Positions 1 to 8,308 of a stretch of DNA of 64,000 bases are shown one piece after another. This DNA comes from Marinimicrobium sp050113635. Lineage in GTDB: Bacteria > Pseudomonadota > Gammaproteobacteria > Pseudomonadales > Cellvibrionaceae. The stretch is from assembly GCF_050113635.1 (NCBI RefSeq), contig NZ_JBNJLT010000006.1:62001-126000 (forward strand), written 5' to 3'. Positions within the stretch are counted from its first letter, which is position 1. The number at the start of each line of letters is the position of its first letter. The position numbers and the translations under genes were made by a program. The notes under the pieces are model-generated. The model worked only from the letters and a program-made list of their open reading frames with translations. It was not told where the DNA came from and ran no database searches.

Positions 1-67
1 CCACCCGAATATCATTGGTGTACTGGCGGGTTCTGTCATACATGGCAAGTTGATCGGTTGCAGCCAT
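1..67 (-). CDS. fliA: FliA, flagellar sigma-28 factor, N-terminal fragment (cut by window edge)
   Basis: Only the first 22 codons are in the window, reading MAATDQLAMYDRTRQYTND and on past the left edge. The start lies 25 bases beyond the fleN stop, preceded by a GAGGTAA-like ribosome site. The assignment rests on position: fliA follows flhF-fleN in Pseudomonas and Vibrio polar flagellar clusters, and the short N-terminus with its tyrosine/glutamine-rich start fits. FliA would recognise the sigma-28 promoters seen upstream of fliC, fliD and fliS in this window. The fragment contains no sigma-factor domain, so identity is inferred. Confidence 0.6.
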   Translation of the reverse strand, partial: MAATDQLAMYDRTRQYTNDIRV

Positions 68-91
68 TCTCAGTTACCTCAAGCTCACCCA

Positions 92-973
92 TTAGCGTTG
101 ATTGGCAACCTGAAGGAGGCGTTCCACAAAGAACTCCAGCCGACCGGTCGGCGCACTGGGCAATGGCCATTTATCCACCTCTTTAGCGAGTTCCCGAATA
201 GCCTGGGCCGCCTTCGCATGCGGGGCGAACTCCAACAATGATTTTTGCTTCTGCACCGCTTTGCGGACGCTTTCGTCAAACGGAATGTGCCCGACGTATT
301 GCAGCGTAACGTCCAAAAACCGTTCGCATACGCTGTTGAGCTTGTTGAACATTGACTGACCCTCCCGGGGAGTACGAGTCATGTTCGCCACCACGCGAAA
401 ACGTTGCAGATCATGATCGCGGTTGAGCACTTTGATCAGCGCATAGGCGTCGGTAATGGATGACGGTTCATCGCACACCACGACCAGCACTTCGTGAGCG
501 GCACGAACAAAGCTGACCACGGTGTCAGAAATACCCGCAGCAGTATCTACCACCAGAATATCCACTTGGTCGCTCAGTTCACTGAACGCATTGATCAGCC
601 CCGCGTGCTCACGCGGGCCGAGCATCGTCATGCGCTGAACGCCGGAGGCCGCCGGCACTATTTTCAAACCCGCCGGGCCGTCCACGAGCACATCCATCAG
701 GGAAAGCTGGCCTTCCAGGACATCCGATAATGTATGCCGGGTTTTCAGCCCCAACAGAACATCGACGTTGGCCAACCCCAGGTCGGCATCCAGCAGCACT
801 ACCCGTCGACGCAGCTCGGCCAGCGCAATGCTCAGATTAACCGAGATATTGCTTTTGCCAACGCCACCTTTGCCGCCGGAAACCGCGATGACTTGAACCG
901 GACGCATCTGACTCATCTGGTTATTGATCTCCTCCGCTGCCCTTAATACCCCGAATTGGGAGGGCAATGTCAT
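92..973 (-). CDS. fleN: FleN/FlhG, MinD-like ATPase controlling flagellar number
   Basis: A 293-residue ParA/MinD-family ATPase with the deviant Walker A motif GGKGGVGKS at residues 33-41, the switch region LLDADLGLANVD and the Walker B-like VVDTAAGISD. In polar flagellates FleN restrains FleQ and antagonises FlhF to hold flagellar number at one or few. Its start codon overlaps the flhF stop (TAATG), so the two are translationally coupled, and fliA follows directly. The conserved C-terminal amphipathic region expected of MinD-like proteins is less clear. Identity is supported by both motif and gene order. Confidence 0.95.
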   Translation of the reverse strand: MTLPSQFGVLRAAEEINNQMSQMRPVQVIAVSGGKGGVGKSNISVNLSIALAELRRRVVLLDADLGLANVDVLLGLKTRHTLSDVLEGQLSLMDVLVDGPAGLKIVPAASGVQRMTMLGPREHAGLINAFSELSDQVDILVVDTAAGISDTVVSFVRAAHEVLVVVCDEPSSITDAYALIKVLNRDHDLQRFRVVANMTRTPREGQSMFNKLNSVCERFLDVTLQYVGHIPFDESVRKAVQKQKSLLEFAPHAKAAQAIRELAKEVDKWPLPSAPTGRLEFFVERLLQVANQR

Positions 974-2376
974 TATATAGCTCGCGCACCCGATGCAGAC
1001 ACAGGGCGATCACCTGCCGGTCGGCTGATCAATCCCGCCGCCCGAGTCACCAGTTGATGGGGTCTGACCACCTCCAGATCCTTGGGAATGTCCTGGCCGT
1101 CCGTAGTATAGACGATTGGCACCCCGCCCTGCACCGCCACGCCGAGTGCCTCTCCCAGGCTGGCGCACTCGTCCAGCTTACTCAGCACACACCCCGCCAA
1201 CGCATCATCGCCGTAAGCGTGCAGAACGGCTTTAAGAACCCCGGGCTGGCTGTTGGCCGGCAATACCAACAGCGGTTGGATGTGAGGCTGGCGTAGCAAC
1301 GCCTCCCACTGTTCCGTCAGGCGCGAGTCACCTGGCCGGAAGCCTGCTGTATCAATTAGCACAAGCGAATGACGACGCAAACCGTACAACACTGAGCCGA
1401 GCTGTTCGCGATCCTCGACCACTTTCAAGGTGACCCCCAATACGCGCGCCAGGGAACGCAACGGGTCGTGTCCACCTATGCGATGAGTATCCAGCGTCAC
1501 CAGAGCCACCTCTCCGGCCCCCTTGGACATAACGTGCCGGGCAGCCAGCTTCCCAATCGTGGTGGTTTTTCCGGCCCCGGTGGGCCCCACCAGCGCAAAT
1601 ACGCCGCCCCGACTGACGGGATCGTTGCCTTGCACAGGAATCCGGCGAGACAGCTGCGCCAGAGCGGATGTCCAGGACTGCCCCAACGCCTGGCTTTCCG
1701 GGATGGATTCAAGCACTTGCGCACTGACTTCGGCGGGCAATCCCAACCGTTCCAGGCGCCGCCCCACACTGGAGTGTACCGGGGAGCGTGGTCCATCGTC
1801 TGTCGGCATCATCCGGGACAGCTGCTCTTCCAGCAAATACCGCATTTCAGCCAGCTCGACCTGCAGCGTTTCCAGTCGGGTGTCCTCAACGGGTGCTGAA
1901 GGAGGCTCGGACTCATCCCGCAGACCATAGCGCTGCGCAGCGCTCGTGGAACGGGCGCGACGGACCTCCAAATCATCAATGGCGTTCGCCCCCCCGCTGG
2001 CTTGCCCTTCCAGCAGTGAGCGACGCACCGGTATTCCGGCATTAACCCGCTGGTTGGGTTGCAGGAACTCGCGAGCGGAGGCTTCCAGCTCACGCTGTCG
2101 GTGCTGGCTGGAGCGCGCCATTAGCTGGGCGACGATATCTTCGGACTCAGAGGCGGCCGCCCTGGCACTTGTCACCTCATGGCCGGCCTGAGCAACCGGT
2201 TCTGGGGCTTCGGGCGCAGAGGGCTCGGAGATAGCGTTCGTAGCGGGCACCGTCAGCAATTCGACACCGTCTTTGGTACGGTTACTCGAAAGGATAACCG
2301 CATCGGGACCCAGTTCCTGACGGACCATTTCCAGCGCGCGTCGCATATCGGCTGCAAGAAATCGTTTTACCTGCAT
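973..2376 (-). CDS. flhF: FlhF, SRP-type GTPase for polar flagellar placement
   Basis: A 467-residue protein with a variable, low-complexity N-terminal half and a C-terminal SRP GTPase (NG) domain. Visible motifs are the P-loop GPTGAGKT at residues 264-271, TLDTHRIGGHDPL, the G3 box DTAGF and the G4-like SKLDE. FlhF marks the cell pole and recruits early flagellar parts such as FliF. It sits 23 bases after flhA and overlaps the fleN start by one base, giving an flhA-flhF-fleN-fliA operon, the standard polar-flagellum order. Confidence 0.96.
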   Translation of the reverse strand: MQVKRFLAADMRRALEMVRQELGPDAVILSSNRTKDGVELLTVPATNAISEPSAPEAPEPVAQAGHEVTSARAAASESEDIVAQLMARSSQHRQRELEASAREFLQPNQRVNAGIPVRRSLLEGQASGGANAIDDLEVRRARSTSAAQRYGLRDESEPPSAPVEDTRLETLQVELAEMRYLLEEQLSRMMPTDDGPRSPVHSSVGRRLERLGLPAEVSAQVLESIPESQALGQSWTSALAQLSRRIPVQGNDPVSRGGVFALVGPTGAGKTTTIGKLAARHVMSKGAGEVALVTLDTHRIGGHDPLRSLARVLGVTLKVVEDREQLGSVLYGLRRHSLVLIDTAGFRPGDSRLTEQWEALLRQPHIQPLLVLPANSQPGVLKAVLHAYGDDALAGCVLSKLDECASLGEALGVAVQGGVPIVYTTDGQDIPKDLEVVRPHQLVTRAAGLISRPAGDRPVSASGARAI

Positions 2377-2399
2377 TGTCTACTCCTCATTCAACCGGG

Positions 2400-4619
2400 C
2401 TAGCGGTTGGCCGTGTTGCCGGCACCCACGCTGGCATCGATGGAAATCTGTTTGTTCTCAGGCACTTCGGTATAAGCCAAAACGTGTATGTCCGTCACGC
2501 TGTTGCGCGCAAACCGGGCCAGCACATTGCGAAGCGGTGCCGCTACCAGCAAAACCACCGGTTTACCGGCCACTTCCTGCCGCTGTGCGGCTTCCTGCAG
2601 CGACTGCCGCAACCGCTCGGCCAGCCCCGGCTCAATAAAGGCGCCCTCATCGGCGCCAGATTTCTGTGCCTGTTGAATGGTGTTGAGCAATAACTGTTCC
2701 AACTCGGGCTGAAGTGTGATGACGGGCAGCTCTGCATCAGAGCCCACAATGCCCTGTACGATTTGACGAGCCAGTGCCACCCGAGCCAGGCTCGTTAAAG
2801 TGGCGGGATCTTGACTCTTTCCGCCACTGCCGGCCAACGCTTCCGCAATCGATCGCATATCGCGAATTGGCACACGCTCGCGCAAAAGATTCTGCAACAC
2901 TTTCAGCAGCACATTGAGTGACACCGTATTCGGAACCAGCTCTTCCACCAATTTAGGGGAGGTGCGAGCCAGCATGTCCAACAGCTTCTGCACATCCTCG
3001 TGGCCGAGCAACTCCCACGTGTGTTGTTGCAACAGCTGGTTGAGATGGGTGGCCACGACCGTACTCGCATCCACTACGGTATAACCCAGTGTCTGGGCTT
3101 TTTCTTTCTGGGAAGCATCAATCCAGACTGCATCCAGCCCAAAGGCTGGGTCTTTGGTTTTTGCCCCGTCGAGCTCTCCAAACACCTGTCCGGGGTTAAT
3201 CGCCATTTCGCGATCGGCGTAAACTTCGGCTTGCGCCAGGGGCACACCCATCAGACTAATGCGGTAACCGTTGGGCAGTAAATCGAGGTTATCCCGAATA
3301 TGCACGGACGGAATCAGAAACCCCATATCCTGTGACAACTTGCGCCGCACACCTTTAATTCTGCCCAGTAATTCCCCACCCTGCGCACGATCCACCAGGG
3401 GAATGAGGCGATACCCCACCTCAAGACCGATAATATCGACCGGCTGCACATCGTCCCAGTCCAGCTCGGCCGTTTCACGCGCTGGCGGCAACGACGCCGT
3501 GTTGCCTTGCGGTGACGACACCGTAGCGCCACCACCGCGCCCGCTATCGCCCGCGCGCTCACGCTGGGAAAACTGACCGGTGTCATCCACCGGCTCAGGC
3601 TGCTGGCTGCGCCAATAAATAAAATACGCCAACCCGGCACACAGTAAACCCAGGCCGAGAAACGCAAAATGCGGCATACCGGGAATGGAGCCCATCAGCA
3701 GTAAAACGCCAGCGGAGATAGCCAGCGCCTTGGGCGAGGCGAACATCTGGCTCATCACCTGCTCGCGCATATCCTCGGAACTGTTGACCCGCGTCACCAG
3801 AATCGCCGCCGAGGTGGACAGAAGAAGCGAGGGAATCTGAGCGACCAGGCCGTCACCAATGGTCAGCAGAATGTAGTTTTGCAGCGCGGTGGAAAAGTCC
3901 AGACCGTGCTGGACCATACCGATGCCGAGCCCACCGATGATGTTAATGATCAGGATCAAAATCCCGGCAATGGCATCCCCGCGCACAAATTTGCTGGCAC
4001 CGTCCATCGCCCCGTAGAAATCTGCCTCACTGGCGACGTCTTTACGTCGCTCGCGCGCCTCTTCCTGATCAATCAACCCCGCATTCAGGTCCGCATCAAT
4101 GGCCATCTGTTTGCCGGGCATGGCATCCAGCGTAAACCGGGCGCTCACCTCGGAAATCCGGCCAGCACCCTTGGTGACCACGATAAAATTGATAATCATC
4201 AAAATCAGGAACACGACCAGCCCCACCGCGTAGTTCCCGCCGATGACCACTTCCCCAAAGGCCTGAATCACTTTACCGGCGGCATCCCCGCCTTCGTGAC
4301 CATTGAGCAGCACCACGCGGGTGGAGGCAACGTTGAGTGCCAACCGCAGGAGAGTAGCCACGAGCAAAATGGTGGGGAAAGCGGCAAAATCGAGCGGTCG
4401 CATGGCGTAGACGCTGACCAGCAATACCACGAGCGACAGTGCGATATTGAAGGAGAAAAAGGCGTCGAGCATCAGGGGTGGAATGGGCAGGATCATCATG
4501 CCCAGGAGCATCAGCAACAGGATGGGAATGCCGAGGTTGCCACGACCGAGGCCACGGATCTGCCGGACGGCGTTGCCCCGGTCGAAGTTACGAAGTTGGC
4601 TGAAGCTGGGTAATGCCAT
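2400..4619 (-). CDS. flhA: FlhA, flagellar type III export gate protein
   Basis: A 739-residue FHIPEP-family protein: about eight membrane segments in the first 330 residues, the conserved cytoplasmic FHIPEP loop (residues about 140-215, including GAMDGASKFVRGDA), then the large cytoplasmic domain that docks chaperone-substrate complexes. It forms the nonameric export ring. A TTG start at 4646 would add nine residues, but the sigma-54 promoter at 4664-4678 predicts transcription from about 4652, only six bases upstream, so the ATG at 4619 (MALPSFSQL) is preferred. The linker between the membrane and cytosolic domains (around residues 320-375) is long and rich in Gly/Ser/Pro, which explains a length above the usual 690-710. 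Confidence 0.96.
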   Translation of the reverse strand: MALPSFSQLRNFDRGNAVRQIRGLGRGNLGIPILLLMLLGMMILPIPPLMLDAFFSFNIALSLVVLLVSVYAMRPLDFAAFPTILLVATLLRLALNVASTRVVLLNGHEGGDAAGKVIQAFGEVVIGGNYAVGLVVFLILMIINFIVVTKGAGRISEVSARFTLDAMPGKQMAIDADLNAGLIDQEEARERRKDVASEADFYGAMDGASKFVRGDAIAGILILIINIIGGLGIGMVQHGLDFSTALQNYILLTIGDGLVAQIPSLLLSTSAAILVTRVNSSEDMREQVMSQMFASPKALAISAGVLLLMGSIPGMPHFAFLGLGLLCAGLAYFIYWRSQQPEPVDDTGQFSQRERAGDSGRGGGATVSSPQGNTASLPPARETAELDWDDVQPVDIIGLEVGYRLIPLVDRAQGGELLGRIKGVRRKLSQDMGFLIPSVHIRDNLDLLPNGYRISLMGVPLAQAEVYADREMAINPGQVFGELDGAKTKDPAFGLDAVWIDASQKEKAQTLGYTVVDASTVVATHLNQLLQQHTWELLGHEDVQKLLDMLARTSPKLVEELVPNTVSLNVLLKVLQNLLRERVPIRDMRSIAEALAGSGGKSQDPATLTSLARVALARQIVQGIVGSDAELPVITLQPELEQLLLNTIQQAQKSGADEGAFIEPGLAERLRQSLQEAAQRQEVAGKPVVLLVAAPLRNVLARFARNSVTDIHVLAYTEVPENKQISIDASVGAGNTANR

Positions 4620-4663
4620 GGAGGTCGCTTTTTTGACGGTTTTCAATCTCTGAGCGACCTATC

Positions 4664-4678
4664 GCAAGATCTATACCA
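4664..4678 (-). promoter_or_regulatory. Sigma-54 promoter for flhA-flhF-fleN-fliA
   Basis: On the minus strand the sequence reads TGGTAT-AGATC-TTGC, matching the -24/-12 pattern TGGCAC-N5-TTGC with the invariant GG and GC at the correct 10-base spacing. Transcription would start near 4652, giving a leader of about 33 bases to the flhA ATG. The -24 box differs from consensus at two positions, so this is the weakest of the seven such sites here. Confidence 0.65.
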
Positions 4679-4720
4679 TTAATGGTTTTTCACAGACAAC
4701 TCTATTGAATTACGTGAATA

Positions 4721-4877
4721 AGCGGATGCGGAGTAGACCGGTTGGAGACTCTTGGACGCCTACAAGGATGTAGGTGGTAGAGCGACGCAGGAGCCAAAGC
4801 CGAGGCATGGATGCCGACATGAAGCCTACAGGGAAGTATTTACGGCGGGTCTCCAGCCGGTCTACTCCGCAGCCGCT
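4721..4877 (+). repeat. Structured dispersed repeat, copy 1 (long core, 29-nt inverted arms)
   Basis: Arms 4721-4749 and 4849-4877 are reverse complements at 27 of 29 positions. They enclose a 99-base core whose last 45 or so bases match the 52-base core of the copies at 4944-4995 and 62373-62424. Three small hairpins lie in the core: CCTACA/TGTAGG with loop AGGA, GGCA/TGCC with loop TGGA, and TAC/GTA with loop AGGGAA. It lies in the 457-base flhB-flhA gap, upstream of the flhA promoter and reading opposite to the genes. Apart from copies 1 and 2 and the promoter, the gap shows nothing else recognisable. Confidence 0.85.
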
Positions 4878-4914
4878 GGAGCCAGATAAAACGCTCGGTG
4901 CCTAAGTACAGCCC

Positions 4915-5024
4915 GGCGGCTACAGCGTTGGTTGTTCGGAGACCCGCCGTGAACCCATCCATGGGGGCTTCATGTCGGCATCCATGCCTCCAAGAGTCTC
5001 CGAACAACCAACGCTGCATCCGCC
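4915..5024 (-). repeat. Structured dispersed repeat, copy 2 (52-nt core, opposite orientation)
   Basis: Arms 4915-4943 and 4996-5024 match at 27 of 29 positions, the inner 21 perfectly. The 52-base core 4944-4995, read on the minus strand, aligns without gaps to copy 3 at 62373-62424. The second core hairpin is CCCA/TGGG with loop TGGA where copy 3 has TACA/TGTA with loop GGGA, so two base pairs changed on both sides together. The copy lies in sense orientation just after the flhB stop. Confidence 0.85.
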
Positions 5025-5076
5025 TCATACGTATCATCACGCATGACGGATTCTGGACCGGAAAATCTCAGCAGCG

Positions 5077-6213
5077 CTAATCAAACTGCATGTTGCGGGG
5101 CACTTTGATATTTCGTGGATACTGCGGGCGCTCACCCCTGCCCTTGCGATAGTTACGCAACTGGAACACATAAGCCAGCACCTGCGCCACCGCCATATAC
5201 AGATCCTGAGGGATTTCCTGCTCCAAATCCGTTGTGTGGTAAATAGCCCGCGTCAACATTGGCGATTCCATAATCTGGATATCATGCGCCCGCGCGATCT
5301 CCCGGATCTTCATTGCGGTCTGATCCGCCCCCTTCGCCAACAGCACCGGCGTGTTCATCGAATCCGGATCGTATTTAAGCGCTACCGAATAGTGTGTCGG
5401 GTTGGTAATGACGACATCGGCTTTGGGCACTTCGGACATCATGCGCCGTTGGGCCATTTCCCGTTGTAATTGACGAATGCGGCTTTTGACTTCAGGTTTG
5501 CCGTCGGTGTCCTTCATTTCGTCTTTCACTTCCTGTTTGGTCATTTTCAATTTTTTGTTGTTTTCATAGATCTGGAAGGGAATATCGATGGCCGCCACGG
5601 CGATGGTCACGGCGGCAAGGGCAATGGCTCCAATGGCACTGAGCCACACAGAGTTTTTGATGGCTGTTGCCGGTTCCTGATCGGATAATCGCAGCATATC
5701 CTGTTGTTGCACTATTAACAGGCCAACAGCCACCGCCATGATCAGTAACACTTTGCCCAGGGCTTTGGCCAGCTCCACCAGCGCTTTGAGCGAGAACATG
5801 CGCTTCAGGCCGGATATCGGGTTCATTCGACTGGCTTTCGGCGCCATGGCTTTGCTGCTGAATAACCAGCCGCCAAGGCCGATCGGGCCAAAGATGGACG
5901 CCAGCAATAACAGCCCGAACACGGGCATCATGCTGAGGGTGCCGTGGTAAAGGGAAGCGGTCAGGTGCTCGAGCATGGCGTCGGTGCTGAACACGACTTC
6001 CCGCTCAATGGCGAAGTTAAACTGGAGAATGCCGGCGAGTTTACCGGCCATATAAGGACCAAATATTAACAGGCCAATGGTTCCGGCGAGCAACAAAAAG
6101 GTGGTGGTCAGTTCTCGGGATCGGGGAATCTGGCCGTCTTCGCGTGCTTTTTCAAGTTTTCGCGCCGTGGGCTCTTCTGTCTTTTCCTGACTGCTGTCGT
6201 TTTCTTCGGCCAT
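5077..6213 (-). CDS. flhB: FlhB, flagellar export switch protein with NPTH autocleavage site
   Basis: A 378-residue protein with four membrane segments in the first 210 residues and a cytoplasmic domain carrying the self-cleavage motif NPTH at residues 271-274. Cleavage between Asn and Pro lets FlhB, with FliK, switch export from rod/hook to filament substrates. The N-terminus SQEKTEEPTARKLEKAREDG is the family signature. The ATG overlaps the fliR stop (ATGA). It ends the fliL-to-flhB transcription unit, with two structured repeats after it. Confidence 0.97.
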   Translation of the reverse strand: MAEENDSSQEKTEEPTARKLEKAREDGQIPRSRELTTTFLLLAGTIGLLIFGPYMAGKLAGILQFNFAIEREVVFSTDAMLEHLTASLYHGTLSMMPVFGLLLLASIFGPIGLGGWLFSSKAMAPKASRMNPISGLKRMFSLKALVELAKALGKVLLIMAVAVGLLIVQQQDMLRLSDQEPATAIKNSVWLSAIGAIALAAVTIAVAAIDIPFQIYENNKKLKMTKQEVKDEMKDTDGKPEVKSRIRQLQREMAQRRMMSEVPKADVVITNPTHYSVALKYDPDSMNTPVLLAKGADQTAMKIREIARAHDIQIMESPMLTRAIYHTTDLEQEIPQDLYMAVAQVLAYVFQLRNYRKGRGERPQYPRNIKVPRNMQFD

Positions 6214-6998
6214 CAGGGAATTCCTATAATCTCTCGTACGTAACGGAAGGCCTCTTGGCTAAGCACTTCAAATACTGGCAGAAATGCCGGCAGGGCCAGC
6301 CACATCACCAGCAGTCCAAAAATCAGTGTCATCGGGAAGCCAACGGTGAAGACGTTCATTTGCGGCGCAGAACGATTCATCGCGCCAAACGCCATATTAA
6401 TGATCATAATGGCGGTGAACACCGGCAGCACAATCACTAACGCGGCACTAAACATCCAGGTACCGAGGCTGGCAAGGGCTGCAAACTGTGTTGCGCTCAG
6501 CCCCGCGCCTTGCAAAGGAAGCGCTACATAGCTGTCAACCAGCATCTGAATCAGAATGAGGTGTCCATTGAAGCTGAGGAATAGCAGTGTTGCCAACATT
6601 AAGTAAAACTGGGACAGCACTGAAGTGGAGACACCCGTGGATGGGTCGTTCATGGCCGCGAAGCCAAGACCCATTTTCATGGCGACAAATTCTCCAGAGA
6701 GCACGAATACTTGCAGGAATACTTGCAGGATAAAACCCATGGCTACACCGATCAAAAGCTCTTTGGCGATCAGTGTCATGGCGTTCAGCGATACCAGGTC
6801 AATCGCGGGCGGCGGGGGCAACATGGGGGCGAGTAGTAATGTGGTGAATACGGCGAGCACGACTCTTACCCGTGCGGTTATCGTTTGTGCTCCGATGATG
6901 GGCATCGCCAGGAACAGGCCACTGATGCGGATCATCGGCCACAGGTATTGACCGATGAATTGCATGAGTTGTTGTTCGCTCAGGACCAGTTCGTTCAT
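6213..6998 (-). CDS. fliR: FliR, flagellar export gate membrane protein
   Basis: A 261-residue hydrophobic protein with five to six membrane helices, the normal size for FliR, a component of the FliP5-FliQ4-FliR1 export pore. It overlaps flhB by four bases (ATGA). Unusually, 190 bases separate it from fliQ, where most clusters have almost none; this gap holds a structured element (7059-7132). The ribosome site in front of the ATG is weak. Confidence 0.96.
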   Translation of the reverse strand: MNELVLSEQQLMQFIGQYLWPMIRISGLFLAMPIIGAQTITARVRVVLAVFTTLLLAPMLPPPPAIDLVSLNAMTLIAKELLIGVAMGFILQVFLQVFVLSGEFVAMKMGLGFAAMNDPSTGVSTSVLSQFYLMLATLLFLSFNGHLILIQMLVDSYVALPLQGAGLSATQFAALASLGTWMFSAALVIVLPVFTAIMIINMAFGAMNRSAPQMNVFTVGFPMTLIFGLLVMWLALPAFLPVFEVLSQEAFRYVREIIGIP

Positions 6999-7058
6999 AG
7001 CTGTATTGTGGTATGGGCTCTTTTAACGGTGTAGAGAGTCCGGCTCTGATGGAGGCCT

Positions 7059-7132
7059 GCGTTTCCAAAACGCGATGGATACGTCCCTGTAGCTCCCCCA
7101 CTTCTTCCCTGAAGTGAGGGTTTGGAAAGCGT
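7059..7132 (-). repeat. Diverged relative of the structured repeat, in the fliQ-fliR gap
   Basis: On the minus strand a short outer stem (TTTCCAAA at 7062-7069 with TTTGGAAA at 7121-7128) encloses a hairpin with stem CACTTC/GAAGTG and loop AGGGAA, followed by CTACAGGGACGTATCCA. That last box matches copy 3 of the repeat family (CTACAGGGATGTATTCA) with two differences. Same architecture: outer arms, a hairpin, then the TACAGGGA box. It reads in sense with fliQ-fliR transcription. Homology to the family is likely but the arms are short. Confidence 0.6.
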
Positions 7133-7189
7133 CACCACCACCAAAGCCTCAGAGATAATGTCACGTTCTATTTCTGAACCATTTTTTGG

Positions 7190-7459
7190 TTAACCGATCA
7201 GGTTTGGGACGTTGGTGTATAAGCGGTTGAACAGGTCCATGAATTCCCGCAGCAGCCAGGGGCCGGCGATCATGACCGACGACAGGGTGACCAGCAGGCG
7301 CGGGAGGAAGCTAAGCGTTTGTTCGTTGATCTGGGTGGCGGCCTGGAACATGCTGACTACTAAACCGACCACAAGGCCCGGCCCGACGATGACGATTAGC
7401 ATCAGGACGGTGAGGTATAGGGCGTCGGCAAACAGGTCCATAACGACTTCGGGTGTCAT
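7190..7459 (-). CDS. fliQ: FliQ, flagellar export gate membrane protein
   Basis: An 89-residue protein with two membrane helices, the usual FliQ length, starting MTPEVVMDLFADAL and containing the conserved VGLVVSMFQAATQINEQTL turn between helices. Four copies pack around FliP/FliR in the export pore. It begins three bases after the fliP stop. Confidence 0.96.
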   Translation of the reverse strand: MTPEVVMDLFADALYLTVLMLIVIVGPGLVVGLVVSMFQAATQINEQTLSFLPRLLVTLSSVMIAGPWLLREFMDLFNRLYTNVPNLIG

Positions 7460-7462
7460 GCT

Positions 7463-8308
7463 CTAGACTCCAAAGCTGGCGGCCAGTGTGCCGATCAACA
7501 TGGCCCACCCGTCGACAAGGACGAACAGCATGATTTTGAACGGCAGGGAGATAATTAACGGCGAGAGCATCATCATACCCATGGCCATCAATACACTGGC
7601 CACAACGATATCGATCACCAGAAAAGGAATGAAGATGATAAAGCCGATCTGGAAGGCGGTTTTCAGTTCGCTGGTAATGAAGGCAGGCACCAGAATACTG
7701 AACGGTGTGTCCTGCGGTGTCTGGATTTCCGGGTTACCGGCGATGCCTACGAACAGGGAGATATCGGACTCCCTTGTCTGCGCGAGCATGAAGCTGTGAA
7801 ACGGTTCCGCGGTTCTGGCCAGAGCTGTCTGGGCGTTGATTTGTTCGTTGATGTAGGGTTGCAGCGCGTTGGCGTTCACCTGTTGCAGCACGGGCTGCAT
7901 GATAAACAGCGTCAAGAACAGAGCAAGCCCTATCAATATCTGATTGGAGGGTGACTGCTGCAACCCCAGCGCCTGGCGCAGGATGGAGAAGACAATAATG
8001 ATGCGTGTAAAGGACGTCATCATCAACAGGATGGCAGGCAGGAAGGTCAGCGCCGTCATGATCGCAAGGATCTGCAACGTAACGGTGTACTCTTCCGAGC
8101 CGTCCGGGTTGGTCGTCACGGTCAGGGCGGGCAAACCGGGGATGGCCGGGATCGCACCGCCCACACTGTTTTGTTGAGGGGTGGCCAGTTCCGGTTCGCT
8201 GTCCTGCGCCTGCGACAATACCGAAAGACCAAGCAGCATGGCGAGCAATAGCAGGCGCGTTAACAGGCGCGTTAAATAGGAGCGAGGTGAAACCATGGCA
8301 GGGCTCAT
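7463..8308 (-). CDS. fliP: FliP, flagellar export gate membrane protein with signal peptide
   Basis: A 281-residue protein with an N-terminal signal-like hydrophobic segment (about residues 10-34, ending LSVLSQAQ), as is typical for FliP, then four membrane helices and the family motif region TSFTRIIIVFSILRQALGLQQSPSNQ. FliP pentamers form the pore core. The ATG at 8308 overlaps the fliO stop (TGATG); a GTG one codon upstream and an ATG at 8296 are alternatives. Confidence 0.96.
   Translation of the reverse strand: MSPAMVSPRSYLTRLLTRLLLLAMLLGLSVLSQAQDSEPELATPQQNSVGGAIPAIPGLPALTVTTNPDGSEEYTVTLQILAIMTALTFLPAILLMMTSFTRIIIVFSILRQALGLQQSPSNQILIGLALFLTLFIMQPVLQQVNANALQPYINEQINAQTALARTAEPFHSFMLAQTRESDISLFVGIAGNPEIQTPQDTPFSILVPAFITSELKTAFQIGFIIFIPFLVIDIVVASVLMAMGMMMLSPLIISLPFKIMLFVLVDGWAMLIGTLAASFGV

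Noticed and set aside
4721..5024. Copies 1 and 2 as ordinary Rho-independent terminators of flhB
   Set aside because: The stems are long, but no T-run follows either, the loops are conserved multi-hairpin cores, and a third copy lies elsewhere in non-terminator orientation.
4721..5024. Repeats as a CRISPR array or integron attC sites
   Set aside because: No regular spacing, no conserved direct repeats with unique spacers, no RYYYAAC core sites, and no cas or integrase genes.
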